37,170 nucleotides of DNA. It comes from Pirellulaceae bacterium (GTDB taxonomy: Bacteria; Planctomycetota; Planctomycetia; Pirellulales; Pirellulaceae). The DNA lies in the NCBI GenBank assembly GCA_023382975.1, contig JAHDXO010000086.1, positions 1 through 37,170 of the forward strand, given 5' to 3'. The notes beneath the pieces are model-generated. The model worked only from the letters and a program-made list of their open reading frames with translations. It made no database searches and had not been told where the DNA came from. Below are positions 17,167 through 26,886 of the stretch, piece after piece; within the stretch, counting starts at the first letter, position 1, and each line of letters starts with the position of its first letter. A program made the position numbers and the translations under genes.

Positions 17167-18261
17167 ATGAGCATGTTGACATTCCTGCTGTTCGTACTGG
17201 GGTTGGTTTCGCTGATCGTGGGCGCTGAGTGCTTGGTGCGCGGGGCGTCACGCCTCGCGGCTGCGATGGGTGTTTCGCCGTTGGTGGTCGGTTTGACCGT
17301 GGTCGCCTTCGGAACAAGCACGCCGGAATTGGCTGTCAGTGTTCAGGCAGCGTGGTCGGCGAAAGGCGATCTTTCGTTGGGCAACGTTGTCGGCAGCAAC
17401 GTGTTCAACGTTCTGCTCATCCTGGGCATCTCGGCGGTCATCACGCCGCTGGCGGTCGCGCGACAACTGCTGCGGCTGGACGTGCCGGTGATGATTGCGG
17501 TTTCTGTTCTGACCTTGCTGCTTGGACTCGACGGTGCGATCGGTCGCCTGGACGGGGCGTTGTTCGTCACTGGCATGTTGGTTTACACGGGATGGCTGAT
17601 TCGAACCAGTCGTCGGGAGGTCGCTGCCGATGCGGCGGTTTCTACATCGGATACGACTCGTACCCCGGGTTCGGCAGGACGGCTACTGGCGGATGTCGCC
17701 TTGATCCTGCTTGGCTTAGCTTTGTTGGTCCTTGGTTCTCGCTGGCTGGTCCAAGGCGCCGTAGCGGCCGCCACCGCGCTGGGGGTCAGCCAATTGGTGA
17801 TCGGGCTTACGGTCGTGGCCGCGGGGACTTCGCTGCCGGAGGTGGCCGCTTCGATCGCGGCCGCCGTCCGCGGCGAACGAGACATCGCCGTGGGAAACGT
17901 CGTCGGCAGCAATATCTTCAACCTCTTGCTGGTGCTCGGTTTGAGCAGCCTGGTCACTTCCGGAGGAATCCGCGTCTCACCCGCTGCAATCGGATTTGAC
18001 ATTCCCGTGATGATCGCCGCAGCCGTCGCTTGTCTGCCCGTATTCTACACAGGCGGGACGATCAGTCGGTGGGAGGGAGCGTTGTTCTTGGCCTACTACG
18101 TCCTTTACACCGCGTACCTGGTCATGCACGCCACGCACTACGCCGCCCTGCCCGCGTTTCAGGCCGCGATGCTTTGGTACGTGATTCCGTTGACTGCCGT
18201 CACACTCGTCGTCAGCGTCTGGCAATATGCAAGACGCGGTCGAGCAGAGCAACATAACTGA
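17167..18261 (+). CDS. Calcium/sodium antiporter (CaCA family, YrbG-like)
   Basis: 364 residues with about ten hydrophobic helices in two homologous halves. Each half has the alpha-repeat pair: GTSTPELAVS (Glu54) with GNVVGSNVFN (72-81), and GTSLPEVAAS (Glu225) with GNVVGSNIFN (243-252). These acidic and Asn residues bind Ca2+ and Na+ in the family. It is an inner-membrane exporter of calcium in exchange for sodium, or potassium-dependent. The second half is preceded by a cytoplasmic loop near residue 155-170. The gene stands alone: divergent from the NikL-like gene and convergent, 58 bases apart, with the Cys-rich gene downstream. Confidence 0.93.
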   Translation: MSMLTFLLFVLGLVSLIVGAECLVRGASRLAAAMGVSPLVVGLTVVAFGTSTPELAVSVQAAWSAKGDLSLGNVVGSNVFNVLLILGISAVITPLAVARQLLRLDVPVMIAVSVLTLLLGLDGAIGRLDGALFVTGMLVYTGWLIRTSRREVAADAAVSTSDTTRTPGSAGRLLADVALILLGLALLVLGSRWLVQGAVAAATALGVSQLVIGLTVVAAGTSLPEVAASIAAAVRGERDIAVGNVVGSNIFNLLLVLGLSSLVTSGGIRVSPAAIGFDIPVMIAAAVACLPVFYTGGTISRWEGALFLAYYVLYTAYLVMHATHYAALPAFQAAMLWYVIPLTAVTLVVSVWQYARRGRAEQHN

Positions 18262-18319
18262 CCGACGCATGCGGCACGGACGGCTCACTCGCACAGGAAA
18301 GAGGATAGCCCCCGTCCCG

Positions 18320-18817
18320 TCATGCTTCCCAATCGTCTCGGCAGCGGACGTCGTGGTTGCCGGACAGTTCGCCCGGTTGGCTAGGCGGCGCGGGGTCGTC
18401 GGCGCGGCGGATCTCCCACCAGCACTGGCCGCGGCGGTTGTGCTGGTGAGCAACCGAATAGCCCAGCGGTCCGAGGGCGGGGGCGATCCATCCCAGGCAG
18501 TGGGCACAGTAGTTTTCGTACTGCTCCAAGCCGTTGCGTAACAGGAAGCCCTTCGACGGACAATCATGCATGTCGATGCGAAAGACCCCGTCAGCACTGG
18601 TGCAACGGTAACCGGCCGATTCGTGTTCGAGCGTATGGCCCCAGTACTCGGCCATGCCGGCAAATCCTTTCTCGGCGATCAATCGAGCGGCGTGTTGTTG
18701 CGAGTCGCCGCCGATGGCCTCCGCCCAGTACTCTCGGACCAGCGTATCGCCGCCCTCGCGATGGAGCCACTGGAACGTCCACTCGTAATGCCCGCAGAAA
18801 TCGTAAACCCCTAGCAT
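18320..18817 (-). CDS. Small Cys-rich protein B (paralogue of upstream gene)
   Basis: 165 residues, no signal peptide. Conserved-looking pattern: GFAGMAEYWG (51-60), DCP (Cys86) and YCAHC (Cys104, Cys107), then 24 residues to GQCWWEI (Cys132). The same order occurs in the gene directly upstream, so the two are diverged duplicates. The Cys/His set could bind a metal or carry catalysis. There is a faint resemblance to the L-2-amino-thiazoline-4-carboxylate hydrolase-like group, which I could not confirm. The start at 18817 overlaps the upstream stop by 7 bases (ATGCTAG), implying translational coupling. GAGG lies 8 bases ahead. The longer open frame upstream is only a shadow of the neighbour. 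Confidence 0.7.
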   Translation of the reverse strand: MLGVYDFCGHYEWTFQWLHREGGDTLVREYWAEAIGGDSQQHAARLIAEKGFAGMAEYWGHTLEHESAGYRCTSADGVFRIDMHDCPSKGFLLRNGLEQYENYCAHCLGWIAPALGPLGYSVAHQHNRRGQCWWEIRRADDPAPPSQPGELSGNHDVRCRDDWEA

Positions 18818-19320
18818 GACGCGGCCTCGATCTGGCTGAGTTCTTGGGGAGCGGCAACCGCTGCTCGCGGCGAGAACGTCTGCTGGCAACGACCGTTGCC
18901 GCCCTGGATGCGAACGGTGAAGCCCGCTGGCCGAGCCATCGCTTCGCTGACGAAGTAGCAGTGCTGGCAAAAACACGGCACGATCTCGCGGCCGTGTGCT
19001 CTCAGATGGGCGATCGCCGGGCAGACGTCCACTTGCACGATCACCGATGCGTCGTTCTCTGCAACTCGCACTACCGCGCCCGGTTCGGCGGCGAAGAAGG
19101 CTCGCCAATAATCCGCGATGGCCGGCAAACCGTGCTCACGCCAGCGGGCCGTGACCGGAGCATGGTACTGCTCGCCAAGTTCGGTCCAGTACCGCTGGAG
19201 GCCCGCCATGCCGAACCGCTCGAGGAGAAAGCGGAACGTGGCGTTGATGGCGAAGTAGAAATCGGCCGCTCCTGTCGGCTTGGTATCGGAGTAAGGCAGC
19301 GGATGAGGCGGCTCGTCCAT
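18811..19320 (-). CDS. Small Cys-rich protein A
   Basis: 169 residues, no signal peptide. It shares with the downstream gene GLPAIADYW (64-72) and VCPAIAHLRAHG (Cys100), then CFCQHC (Cys116, 118, 121), with 23 residues to GRC (Cys145). An N-terminal helical part (FRFLLERFGMAGLQRYW) resembles the start of its partner. It starts 5 bases after the antiporter-EIIA stop and ends 7 bases inside its paralogue, so all three genes form one operon. No strong Shine-Dalgarno is seen, consistent with coupled translation. Function is unknown; the fixed Cys-x-His-Cys core suggests metal binding or thiol chemistry. The same faint ATC-hydrolase resemblance applies, unproven. Confidence 0.7.
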   Translation of the reverse strand: MDEPPHPLPYSDTKPTGAADFYFAINATFRFLLERFGMAGLQRYWTELGEQYHAPVTARWREHGLPAIADYWRAFFAAEPGAVVRVAENDASVIVQVDVCPAIAHLRAHGREIVPCFCQHCYFVSEAMARPAGFTVRIQGGNGRCQQTFSPRAAVAAPQELSQIEAASC

Positions 19321-19325
19321 GGTGG

Positions 19326-21020
19326 CTACTGCGGTTCGAGGATTTTGAGCGCCGCCAGGAACTCGGTGTACGAGCCGGCTCGCATGACCCGGGGCAAGGC
19401 GTGGGGATCGCGGAAGATCGAGGCGATCTTGGCCGAGATCGTCAACTGGACCGTCGGGGCGTCTTGCGGCGTAAGAAGCAGGAAGATCGCGTGGGCCGGC
19501 TGGCCGTCGGGAGCATCGAAGTCGACGCCCGCTTCCGAAAGTCCGATGGCGACCACGGCGTTCTTCAATCCGTCGACGCGGGCATGAGGCAGCGCGATGC
19601 CGCTGCCGATTCCGGTCGCAGCGACCATCTCGCGTTCCCACACCAATCGCGAAATCCGGACAGGATCCACGGCGGCATGTTGGCAGGCCAGCGTCACCAG
19701 TTCGTCAATCGCCTCGTGCCGCGACGTCGCTGCCAGATTCCGGACGAACAGCTTGGACGACAGCACGCTCGCCAGCCGGAATGGCTGCCGCTGTTGCAGC
19801 ACCCAGCTCATCAGCGGCCCGCTCACCGCGGACGTGACGATGGCCATCACCACCAACGCCACGAAGAGCCGCTCGCTGATTATGCCGGCTTCCAAGGCCA
19901 GCAGGCCCAGGATGATCTCCATCGCGCCGCGAGCGTTCATGGCGAACCCGACAGCCCACGATTGGCGTGCGGGCAGTCCACCCCACAACGCCCCCACAAC
20001 CACTCCAGCCACTTTGCCGACACATGCCAAGACCAGGATCATCGCGACCAAAGGCAAGTCGAAGTTGGTCACGAAGTTGACCCGCAATCCGATGCTGGCG
20101 AAGAACACCGGCGCGAAGATGAACGATACGAACTCTTCCAGCAGCGTCCGCGTCCGCTCATGCAAGTGCGATGATTCCCCAACTGCGATGCCGACGATGA
20201 AGGCGCCGAAAATGGCATGGACGCCGATGGACTGCATGAACGCTCCGCCAAGCAGTCCCAATGTCACGACGAAGCCCAGCACGCCGGCGGGCCAGTGGGC
20301 GTAGGCCTGCAAAATGGGCAGCGCCCGATGGATCAGCCAACGACCGGCCGTCAGCGTCACGGCGAGAAAGGCCAGCGTCAGCACCATCGTGCCGCAGATT
20401 CCCCAACCTGTACCCTGTCCTCCGATCATCCCCAGGATCAACGCGAAGACCGTCCAGCCGATCAAGTCGTTGAAGATCGCGGCACTGACCACGACCATCC
20501 CAACATCCGTGCGGTACAGGTTCAGATCCATCAACGTCTTGGCGATGATGGGCAACGCGGATATGGAAAGCGCGGTAGCCAGAAACAGCGCGAAGACTGT
20601 CCGGTCAGCATCCGGCGTCGCCCCCAATGCCTCGGGGATCAGCCACGCCCCACCCAATCCGATCAGGAACGGCGCCACGGTGCCGAGAATACCGACCTTC
20701 AGGGCCGAACGTCCTTGTCGCCAGACGGTCGACAGATCGACCTCGATGCCCGCCACCAGCAGGAAAAGCACGATCGCCAGGAATCCGATGCCTTCCAAGA
20801 CAACAGCTTTTGCCCCGTCGCCAGGAAACAGGGCGTGATGCCACTCGGGCAGCAGCGTGCCCAGCACCGTCGGCCCCAATACCACTCCGGCCAGCAATTC
20901 GCCCAGCACGGCCGGTTGCTGGAACCGGCGCGCAATCTCGCCCAGCAGTCGGGCGGCACCGATCAGCACCGCCAGCGCCAGCAGAATCAATCCCAAGTCG
21001 GCTTCCGAGAGTCCGTGCAA
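19326..21020 (-). CDS. CPA2 cation:proton antiporter fused to PTS EIIA domain
   Basis: 564 residues. Positions 1-~400 are a CPA2 (KefB/Na+-H+ exchanger) membrane domain with about 12-13 helices and family motifs (QQPAVLGELLAGVVLGP, ATALSISALPIIAKTL, GFAMNARGAMEIILGLLALE). After ~415 comes a type-2 PTS EIIA domain: GIGSGIALPHARVDG, with His479 as the phosphorylatable residue, and a conserved tail (IFLLLTPQDAPTVQL). Phosphate status of the PTS could therefore gate the antiporter (inference). The start is TTG at 21020 with AGGCAGG 4 bases ahead; no better start is visible in this frame. It leads the operon with the two Cys-rich genes. Confidence 0.92.
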   Translation of the reverse strand: MHGLSEADLGLILLALAVLIGAARLLGEIARRFQQPAVLGELLAGVVLGPTVLGTLLPEWHHALFPGDGAKAVVLEGIGFLAIVLFLLVAGIEVDLSTVWRQGRSALKVGILGTVAPFLIGLGGAWLIPEALGATPDADRTVFALFLATALSISALPIIAKTLMDLNLYRTDVGMVVVSAAIFNDLIGWTVFALILGMIGGQGTGWGICGTMVLTLAFLAVTLTAGRWLIHRALPILQAYAHWPAGVLGFVVTLGLLGGAFMQSIGVHAIFGAFIVGIAVGESSHLHERTRTLLEEFVSFIFAPVFFASIGLRVNFVTNFDLPLVAMILVLACVGKVAGVVVGALWGGLPARQSWAVGFAMNARGAMEIILGLLALEAGIISERLFVALVVMAIVTSAVSGPLMSWVLQQRQPFRLASVLSSKLFVRNLAATSRHEAIDELVTLACQHAAVDPVRISRLVWEREMVAATGIGSGIALPHARVDGLKNAVVAIGLSEAGVDFDAPDGQPAHAIFLLLTPQDAPTVQLTISAKIASIFRDPHALPRVMRAGSYTEFLAALKILEPQ

Positions 21021-21046
21021 ACAGCCTGCCTTTCCTTGAAACCATG

Positions 21047-21072
21047 AACGCTGGAGTTCACGCTTCAGCGTG
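21047..21072 (-). repeat. Dispersed hairpin repeat, copy 1
   Basis: Read on the minus strand it begins CACGCTGAAGCGTG, a perfect palindrome with a GA centre, and continues AACTCCAGCGTT. It matches the element at 30853-30878 at 23 of 26 positions. It lies in the gap upstream of the antiporter-EIIA start (and downstream of the sulfatase stop), about 26 bases before the TTG. Confidence 0.75.
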
Positions 21073-21128
21073 CGGCGAAACGACCCGAGTCACGCTGAAT
21101 CGCAACCTCCAACGACGGCGCCGCGCGC

Positions 21129-22769
21129 TCAGGGCGTCGGTTTCGTCCGTTCGACCGGCTTCTTCTTCGCGGCGGGAGCCTTCGGCGCGGGAGTCCGCGA
21201 ATCGGCCGCGTCCTCGTCTGGCACCTTCAATTCCGTTCGCAGCCGGGCAAGTTCCGCCGCCAGTTCCCGCTGGACCGCGGCGTAATCCGGCTTGCCGTAA
21301 ACGTTCGTCAGTTCGTGCGGATCGGACTGCCGGTCGATCAGCGTCCAGTAGTTCATCTCCGGCTCGTAGAAGTGGAACAGCTTGTACCGGTCCGTCACCA
21401 CGCCGTAATGCTTCCGCACGCTATGCGCACCGGGGTATTCATAGTAGTGGTAGTAGAAACTGGATCGCCAATCGTCCGGTGCCTGCCCGCGCAGCAGCGG
21501 TAGCAGGCTGCGGCCCTGCATGTCGTCGGGTATCGCAACACCAGCCGCCTCGAGAAACGTTTCGGGCAGATCCAGAATCGAAACCAGGCTGCCTTGGCGG
21601 GCGCCGGGCTGCGTGACGCCTGGCCAGCGGACCAACAGCGGCGTGGTCAGCGATTCTTCGTAGATCCAGCGTTTGTCGAACCAGCCATGCTCGCCCAGAT
21701 AGAATCCTTGATCCGACGAATAGACGACGATCGTGTTGTCCGCCAGGCCTTCGTCATCCAGGAACTTCAGCAGACGCCCCACGGCCTCGTCCACCGAAAG
21801 AACCGAGCCCAGGTAATCATGCATGTAGCGTTGGTAGCGCCAACGCACCAAGTCCTTGCCCATCAGGTTCGCCGAACGGAACGCTTGGTTGCGCGGCTCG
21901 TAGTAGGCATCCCACTCCTCGCGTTGCGCCGGGGTGAGATAGGGCGGTGCCACCAGTTTCGCATCGCGATCGCTGAACGTCTTGGCCAGCGTCATGTCCT
22001 GCTCGTGTTCGGCCCGGCCGCGTCCGCTGTAGTCGTCGAACAGCGTCTGGGGCTCGGGGAACTCCCGGTCCCCATTCCAGCCCAAGTTCTTCAGGGCGGG
22101 CGCCCATTCGCGGTGCGGCGCCTTGTGCTGGGACATCAGCAAGAATGGTTTCGACGGATCGCGCTGCTTCAGCCATTCAATCGAGAAATCGGCGATCAGA
22201 TCGGTCGTATAGCCTTCGTGCTTGACCTGCTGCCCGTCCCGGATCATCGGCGGATTGTAGTAGATGCCTTGGCCGGGCAGGATGTGCCAATGATCGAAGC
22301 CCGTCGGGTCGCTCGCCAGGTGCCACTTGCCGATCACAGCCGTCTGGTAGCCGGCCTGCTGCAGCAGCTTGGGAAACGTCTGTTGCGAGCCGTCGAAGCG
22401 GTTGCCGTTGCGGTAGAAGCCGTTCAGATGGCTGTACTTGCCCGTCAAGATCACGGCTCGGCTGGGTCCGCAAATCGAGTTCGGCACGACGCACCGCTCG
22501 AACAACATGCCTTCCTTGGCCAACCGGTCCATGTTCGGCGTCTCGACCAGTCGCAGCGCATGCCGGTAGGCGCTAAGCGCCTGGGTGGTGTGATCGTCGG
22601 CAAAGATGAACACGATGTTCGGCGGCTGCTTCTCCGCGGCCGAGACGGACGAAACCGCGGCCAGCAGAGCGAGTGAGGCGATGGTCCAACGAAGCAGCGG
22701 AGTGGCCAACCGGCCGAACATCTGGGCGGCCTCGCCAAAACCCGCGTTCAACGGATCGGTCGTTCTCAT
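21129..22769 (-). CDS. Sulfatase (S1 type, formylglycine), C-terminal basic tail
   Basis: 546 residues. The sulfatase core begins IVFIFADDH (metal-binding Asp pair), and the active-site motif is CGPSR (Cys100, converted to formylglycine), followed by AVILTGKYSHLNG. GKWHLASDPTGFDHWHILPG is close to the S1_11 group, which contains N-acetylglucosamine-6-sulfatases (recalled; unverified). Export is by the signal-like stretch LLRWTIASLALLAAVSSVSA, preceded by ~25 extra residues. That longer start is supported by AGGAGA 6 bases before the ATG. The tail past ~515 is Pro/Ala/Lys-rich. It is the last of three sulfatase genes and lies 54 bases after the second. Its likely role is to remove sulfate from a polysaccharide in the periplasm. 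Confidence 0.93.
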   Translation of the reverse strand: MRTTDPLNAGFGEAAQMFGRLATPLLRWTIASLALLAAVSSVSAAEKQPPNIVFIFADDHTTQALSAYRHALRLVETPNMDRLAKEGMLFERCVVPNSICGPSRAVILTGKYSHLNGFYRNGNRFDGSQQTFPKLLQQAGYQTAVIGKWHLASDPTGFDHWHILPGQGIYYNPPMIRDGQQVKHEGYTTDLIADFSIEWLKQRDPSKPFLLMSQHKAPHREWAPALKNLGWNGDREFPEPQTLFDDYSGRGRAEHEQDMTLAKTFSDRDAKLVAPPYLTPAQREEWDAYYEPRNQAFRSANLMGKDLVRWRYQRYMHDYLGSVLSVDEAVGRLLKFLDDEGLADNTIVVYSSDQGFYLGEHGWFDKRWIYEESLTTPLLVRWPGVTQPGARQGSLVSILDLPETFLEAAGVAIPDDMQGRSLLPLLRGQAPDDWRSSFYYHYYEYPGAHSVRKHYGVVTDRYKLFHFYEPEMNYWTLIDRQSDPHELTNVYGKPDYAAVQRELAAELARLRTELKVPDEDAADSRTPAPKAPAAKKKPVERTKPTP

Positions 22770-22823
22770 GATGGGTCTCCTGCGTAAAGGAAAAGCGTTC
22801 AGGTGAATCGAAATGACGATGGA

Positions 22824-24269
22824 TCAGCGCCGGTCGGCGGGCCGCGACGGGTCGGGTGCTTGCTGCAGAACAGCCAACAATTGGGCTACCTGCTGCGGAT
22901 GATCAGCGGCCACGTTCCGCGATTCGTGCGGGTCCGAGTGGCAGTCGAACAGTTCGACGCCCGGTTGGCCGTCGCCTTTGCGCGGATGGACGATCAACCG
23001 CCAGCGATCGGTTCGCACGCTGCGTTGGCCGCCGCTCCAGAAGGACAACGCCGGCTTGGTCGCGGTCGCCGCGGGATCGGCCAGTTGAGTCAGCAGACTC
23101 CGACCACTGAGTCCCTCGGGAGCCGGCAACGCACAAAGTTCCAGCAGGGTCGGAAACACATCCACGGTTTCGACAATCGCGTCGGACGCCATGCCGGCGC
23201 GTGACAGCCCAGGACAGCGGATCATCAGCGGCGAACGGATCGCGTGTTCGTACAGACAATGCTTGCCCCAGATCGCGTGATCTCCCAACAGAAACCCGTG
23301 GTCGCTCCAAACGACGACCACGGTGTTGTCGCCCAAGCCAAGTGGCCCAAGAGCGTCCAGCACACGGCCCACCTGCGCGTCCATGTAGCTGGTGGATGCG
23401 GCATAGGCGTGACGCATCAGGCGAGCATATTCAGGATCTTTCTCCGGGTCGCGACCTCCGTGGCCGTAATTGCCGCGGAATTCGCCGCTGCCGTGCCAGC
23501 CCGACGGCTCCGCGGGACGTCCACTTACCGGCGGGACTGGAATTCTGTCCGGGTCGTGCAGGTCGAACCACTTTTTCGGCGCGGCGAACGGCAGATGCGG
23601 CTTGAAGAAACCGACGGCAAAGAACCAGGGTTGCCGCGATTCCGCCAACTCACGCAGCGTCGTGACCGCTTCGGCGGCCACCCAGGCATCTGGGTAGGAT
23701 TCGTCCGGGCCGTCGAACGCTTCCCAAGGCGGCGATTGACCGGGCTTGCGGGGCGTGCCGTTGGCAAAGCCATGCATCATCGCCTGGGGCGTTGTCCACG
23801 GCGACTGGGGAACCCAGCAGCGGTCCCAGGCACCCGGCAGTTCCTCGGCGCCCTCGGCCCACCCCCGGCCCGTTCGACCACCGGGATGGTGCGAGATCTT
23901 TCCCAACGCCAATGTCCGGTATCCGTGCTGTCGGAACACCGCCGGCAGACTCTGCGCCGCCCATTGGCCATGCGTGCTGGCGATCGCGCCGTTGCCCGTA
24001 TGCGCGGGCAAATCCGGGTAGCGTCCGCGGAGCAGCGCGCAACGCGACGCTCCACAGGTTGGCACCTGGACGTAGTGGTGCGTGAACAGCCGGCTCGACG
24101 CGGCTAGGGCGTCCAAGTGAGGCGTCTTGGCATGCTCGGCGCCCAAGCACCCCAAATCGTTGCGCAAATCGTCGATCGCCAGGAACAGAACATTGGGATT
24201 GTCCGCCGCGCGAATACCGCTTGGGATGCACAATAGGGCGAGGGCCAAGAATAGCAAGCGAAATCTCAT
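22824..24269 (-). CDS. Sulfatase with CxASR active site (iduronate-2-sulfatase-like)
   Basis: 481 residues with a signal peptide (MRFRLLFLALALLCIPSGIRA). NVLFLAIDDLRNDLGCLG provides the metal-binding Asp pair, and CGASRCALLRG (Cys72) is the formylglycine site. It has Ala in place of the usual Pro, which sulfatase family S1 tolerates in the iduronate-2-sulfatase-like group. GKISHHPGG, FFKPHLPFAAP and VWSDHGFLLGDHAIWGKH also match that group. GGAGGA lies before the ATG. It starts 21 bases after the preceding sulfatase stop, so it is co-transcribed. The substrate cannot be decided: a 2-O-sulfated uronic acid or hexose is plausible. Confidence 0.92.
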   Translation of the reverse strand: MRFRLLFLALALLCIPSGIRAADNPNVLFLAIDDLRNDLGCLGAEHAKTPHLDALAASSRLFTHHYVQVPTCGASRCALLRGRYPDLPAHTGNGAIASTHGQWAAQSLPAVFRQHGYRTLALGKISHHPGGRTGRGWAEGAEELPGAWDRCWVPQSPWTTPQAMMHGFANGTPRKPGQSPPWEAFDGPDESYPDAWVAAEAVTTLRELAESRQPWFFAVGFFKPHLPFAAPKKWFDLHDPDRIPVPPVSGRPAEPSGWHGSGEFRGNYGHGGRDPEKDPEYARLMRHAYAASTSYMDAQVGRVLDALGPLGLGDNTVVVVWSDHGFLLGDHAIWGKHCLYEHAIRSPLMIRCPGLSRAGMASDAIVETVDVFPTLLELCALPAPEGLSGRSLLTQLADPAATATKPALSFWSGGQRSVRTDRWRLIVHPRKGDGQPGVELFDCHSDPHESRNVAADHPQQVAQLLAVLQQAPDPSRPADRR

Positions 24270-24290
24270 CGATCGTTCCTCCGACTGAGT

Positions 24291-25793
<1,503 letters not shown>

Positions 25794-25926
25794 GATCTGG
25801 TTTCTCCGTAGGTTTGAGACGGGGGGAACGCCACATGCACCGATCCGGGCGTCTGCTCGATAGCGAGGAATCGATGCAGCACTCCCACAACAGGGGCTCC
25901 CGCCAAAACTGGTGGAAACGCTCGCG

Positions 25927-25954
25927 AGTGTACCCGAGCCACCCGCGAATGCAA
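25927..25954 (-). promoter_or_regulatory. Candidate promoter for the three-sulfatase operon
   Basis: On the minus strand TTGCAT (25949-25954), a 16-base spacer and TACACT (25927-25932) resemble a sigma-70 promoter. It would give a 5' leader of ~125 bases before the sulfatase start. Found by eye only. Confidence 0.4.
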
Positions 25955-25986
25955 CCGGGGTAACCATTCGGGGCGTGTGCTTAACG

Positions 25987-26024
25987 GTTGACTCCTTGCC
26001 GTCAACTCGAAGGGAATCTATAAC
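25987..26024 (+). promoter_or_regulatory. Candidate promoter and operator for the PIG-L series
   Basis: TTGCCG (25996-26001), a 17-base spacer and TATAAC (26019-26024) form a sigma-70-like promoter about 45 bases before the PIG-L ATG. Over its -35 lies a perfect inverted repeat, GTTGAC (25987-25992) and GTCAAC (26001-26006), 8 bases apart. This could be a regulator-binding site controlling the plus-strand genes and, through the divergent spacer, perhaps the sulfatases. Confidence 0.45.
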
Positions 26025-26067
26025 CGGACCAGGGCATCGCGATTTCAATCAAGAAGTGAAGAGTGCC

Positions 26068-26862
26068 ATGTCTGAACCACGGACCGTTTTTGCGGTGGCG
26101 GCGCATCCGGATGATATCGAGTTCAACATGGCGGGCACGCTGGCGCTGTTGACCGAGGCCGGATTCCAACCGCATACGATGAACTTGTCCCGCAGCAGTT
26201 TGGACAGCAACGAGTTGTCCGAGGCGGAGATCACGCGGATTCGCTTGCAGGAAGCACAGCGTTCCGCCGAGGTGATTGGTGCAGTCCACCATCCGCCGAT
26301 CGCGGACGACTTGATGATCTTCTACGAGGACCGGCTGCTGCGCAAGATGACGGCGATCATCCGTCAGATCCAGCCGTCGATCGTACTGTTGCCGTCGCTG
26401 AACGATTACATGGAGGATCACACGAACACGGCTCGGTTGGCGATCACGGCCTGCTTCAGCCGGGCGATGCGGCACTACCGCAGCGACCCGCCGCAGGAAC
26501 CGACCGACCAGGACGTTTATCTCTACCACGCTCAACCGCATCTGAACCGCGACGGCATGCGCACGCTGGTCATGCCGGATATGTTTGTGAACATCACTGG
26601 CCAGATGGACACCAAACTGCGGATGTTGGGCTGCCACGAAAGCCAACGCCAGTGGCTGGACGAAACGCAGGGACTGGACGATTACCTGGAGAGCATGCGT
26701 CAGTCGGGCGCGGAGGTCGCTCGCCTGAGCGGCCAGAGTGGCTGGGAATACGCCGAAGGCTTCCGCCAGCACAGCCATGTCGGTTTTTCGACGCGCGACG
26801 GCAACCTGCTGGCCGAGGTGCTTGGGGATCGGGTTTGCCGCCCGTCAACGCCCCGCGCGTAA
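26068..26862 (+). CDS. PIG-L family deacetylase
   Basis: 264 residues. VAAHPDDIE (His13, Asp15, Asp16) is the zinc-binding LmbE/PIG-L motif, and His118 in EDHTNTARL is the third ligand. Members remove acetyl groups from N-acetylglucosamine-type sugars and related conjugates (family knowledge). The start at 26068 has AGAAGTGAAGAG just ahead. The open frame continues upstream only across the promoter region. No signal peptide, so the enzyme is probably cytoplasmic. It faces the sulfatase operon across the divergent spacer, and the oxidoreductase gene follows 24 bases later with GGAGGAA. It may deacetylate an amino sugar released by the sulfatase-driven pathway (inference). Confidence 0.9.
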   Translation: MSEPRTVFAVAAHPDDIEFNMAGTLALLTEAGFQPHTMNLSRSSLDSNELSEAEITRIRLQEAQRSAEVIGAVHHPPIADDLMIFYEDRLLRKMTAIIRQIQPSIVLLPSLNDYMEDHTNTARLAITACFSRAMRHYRSDPPQEPTDQDVYLYHAQPHLNRDGMRTLVMPDMFVNITGQMDTKLRMLGCHESQRQWLDETQGLDDYLESMRQSGAEVARLSGQSGWEYAEGFRQHSHVGFSTRDGNLLAEVLGDRVCRPSTPRA

Positions 26863-26886
26863 TCGGCAACTTCGGAGGAACCGATC

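Noticed and set aside
25988..26024. TTGACT paired with TATAAC as the PIG-L promoter
   Set aside because: The spacer would be 25 bases; TTGCCG at 25996 gives 17 and is preferred.
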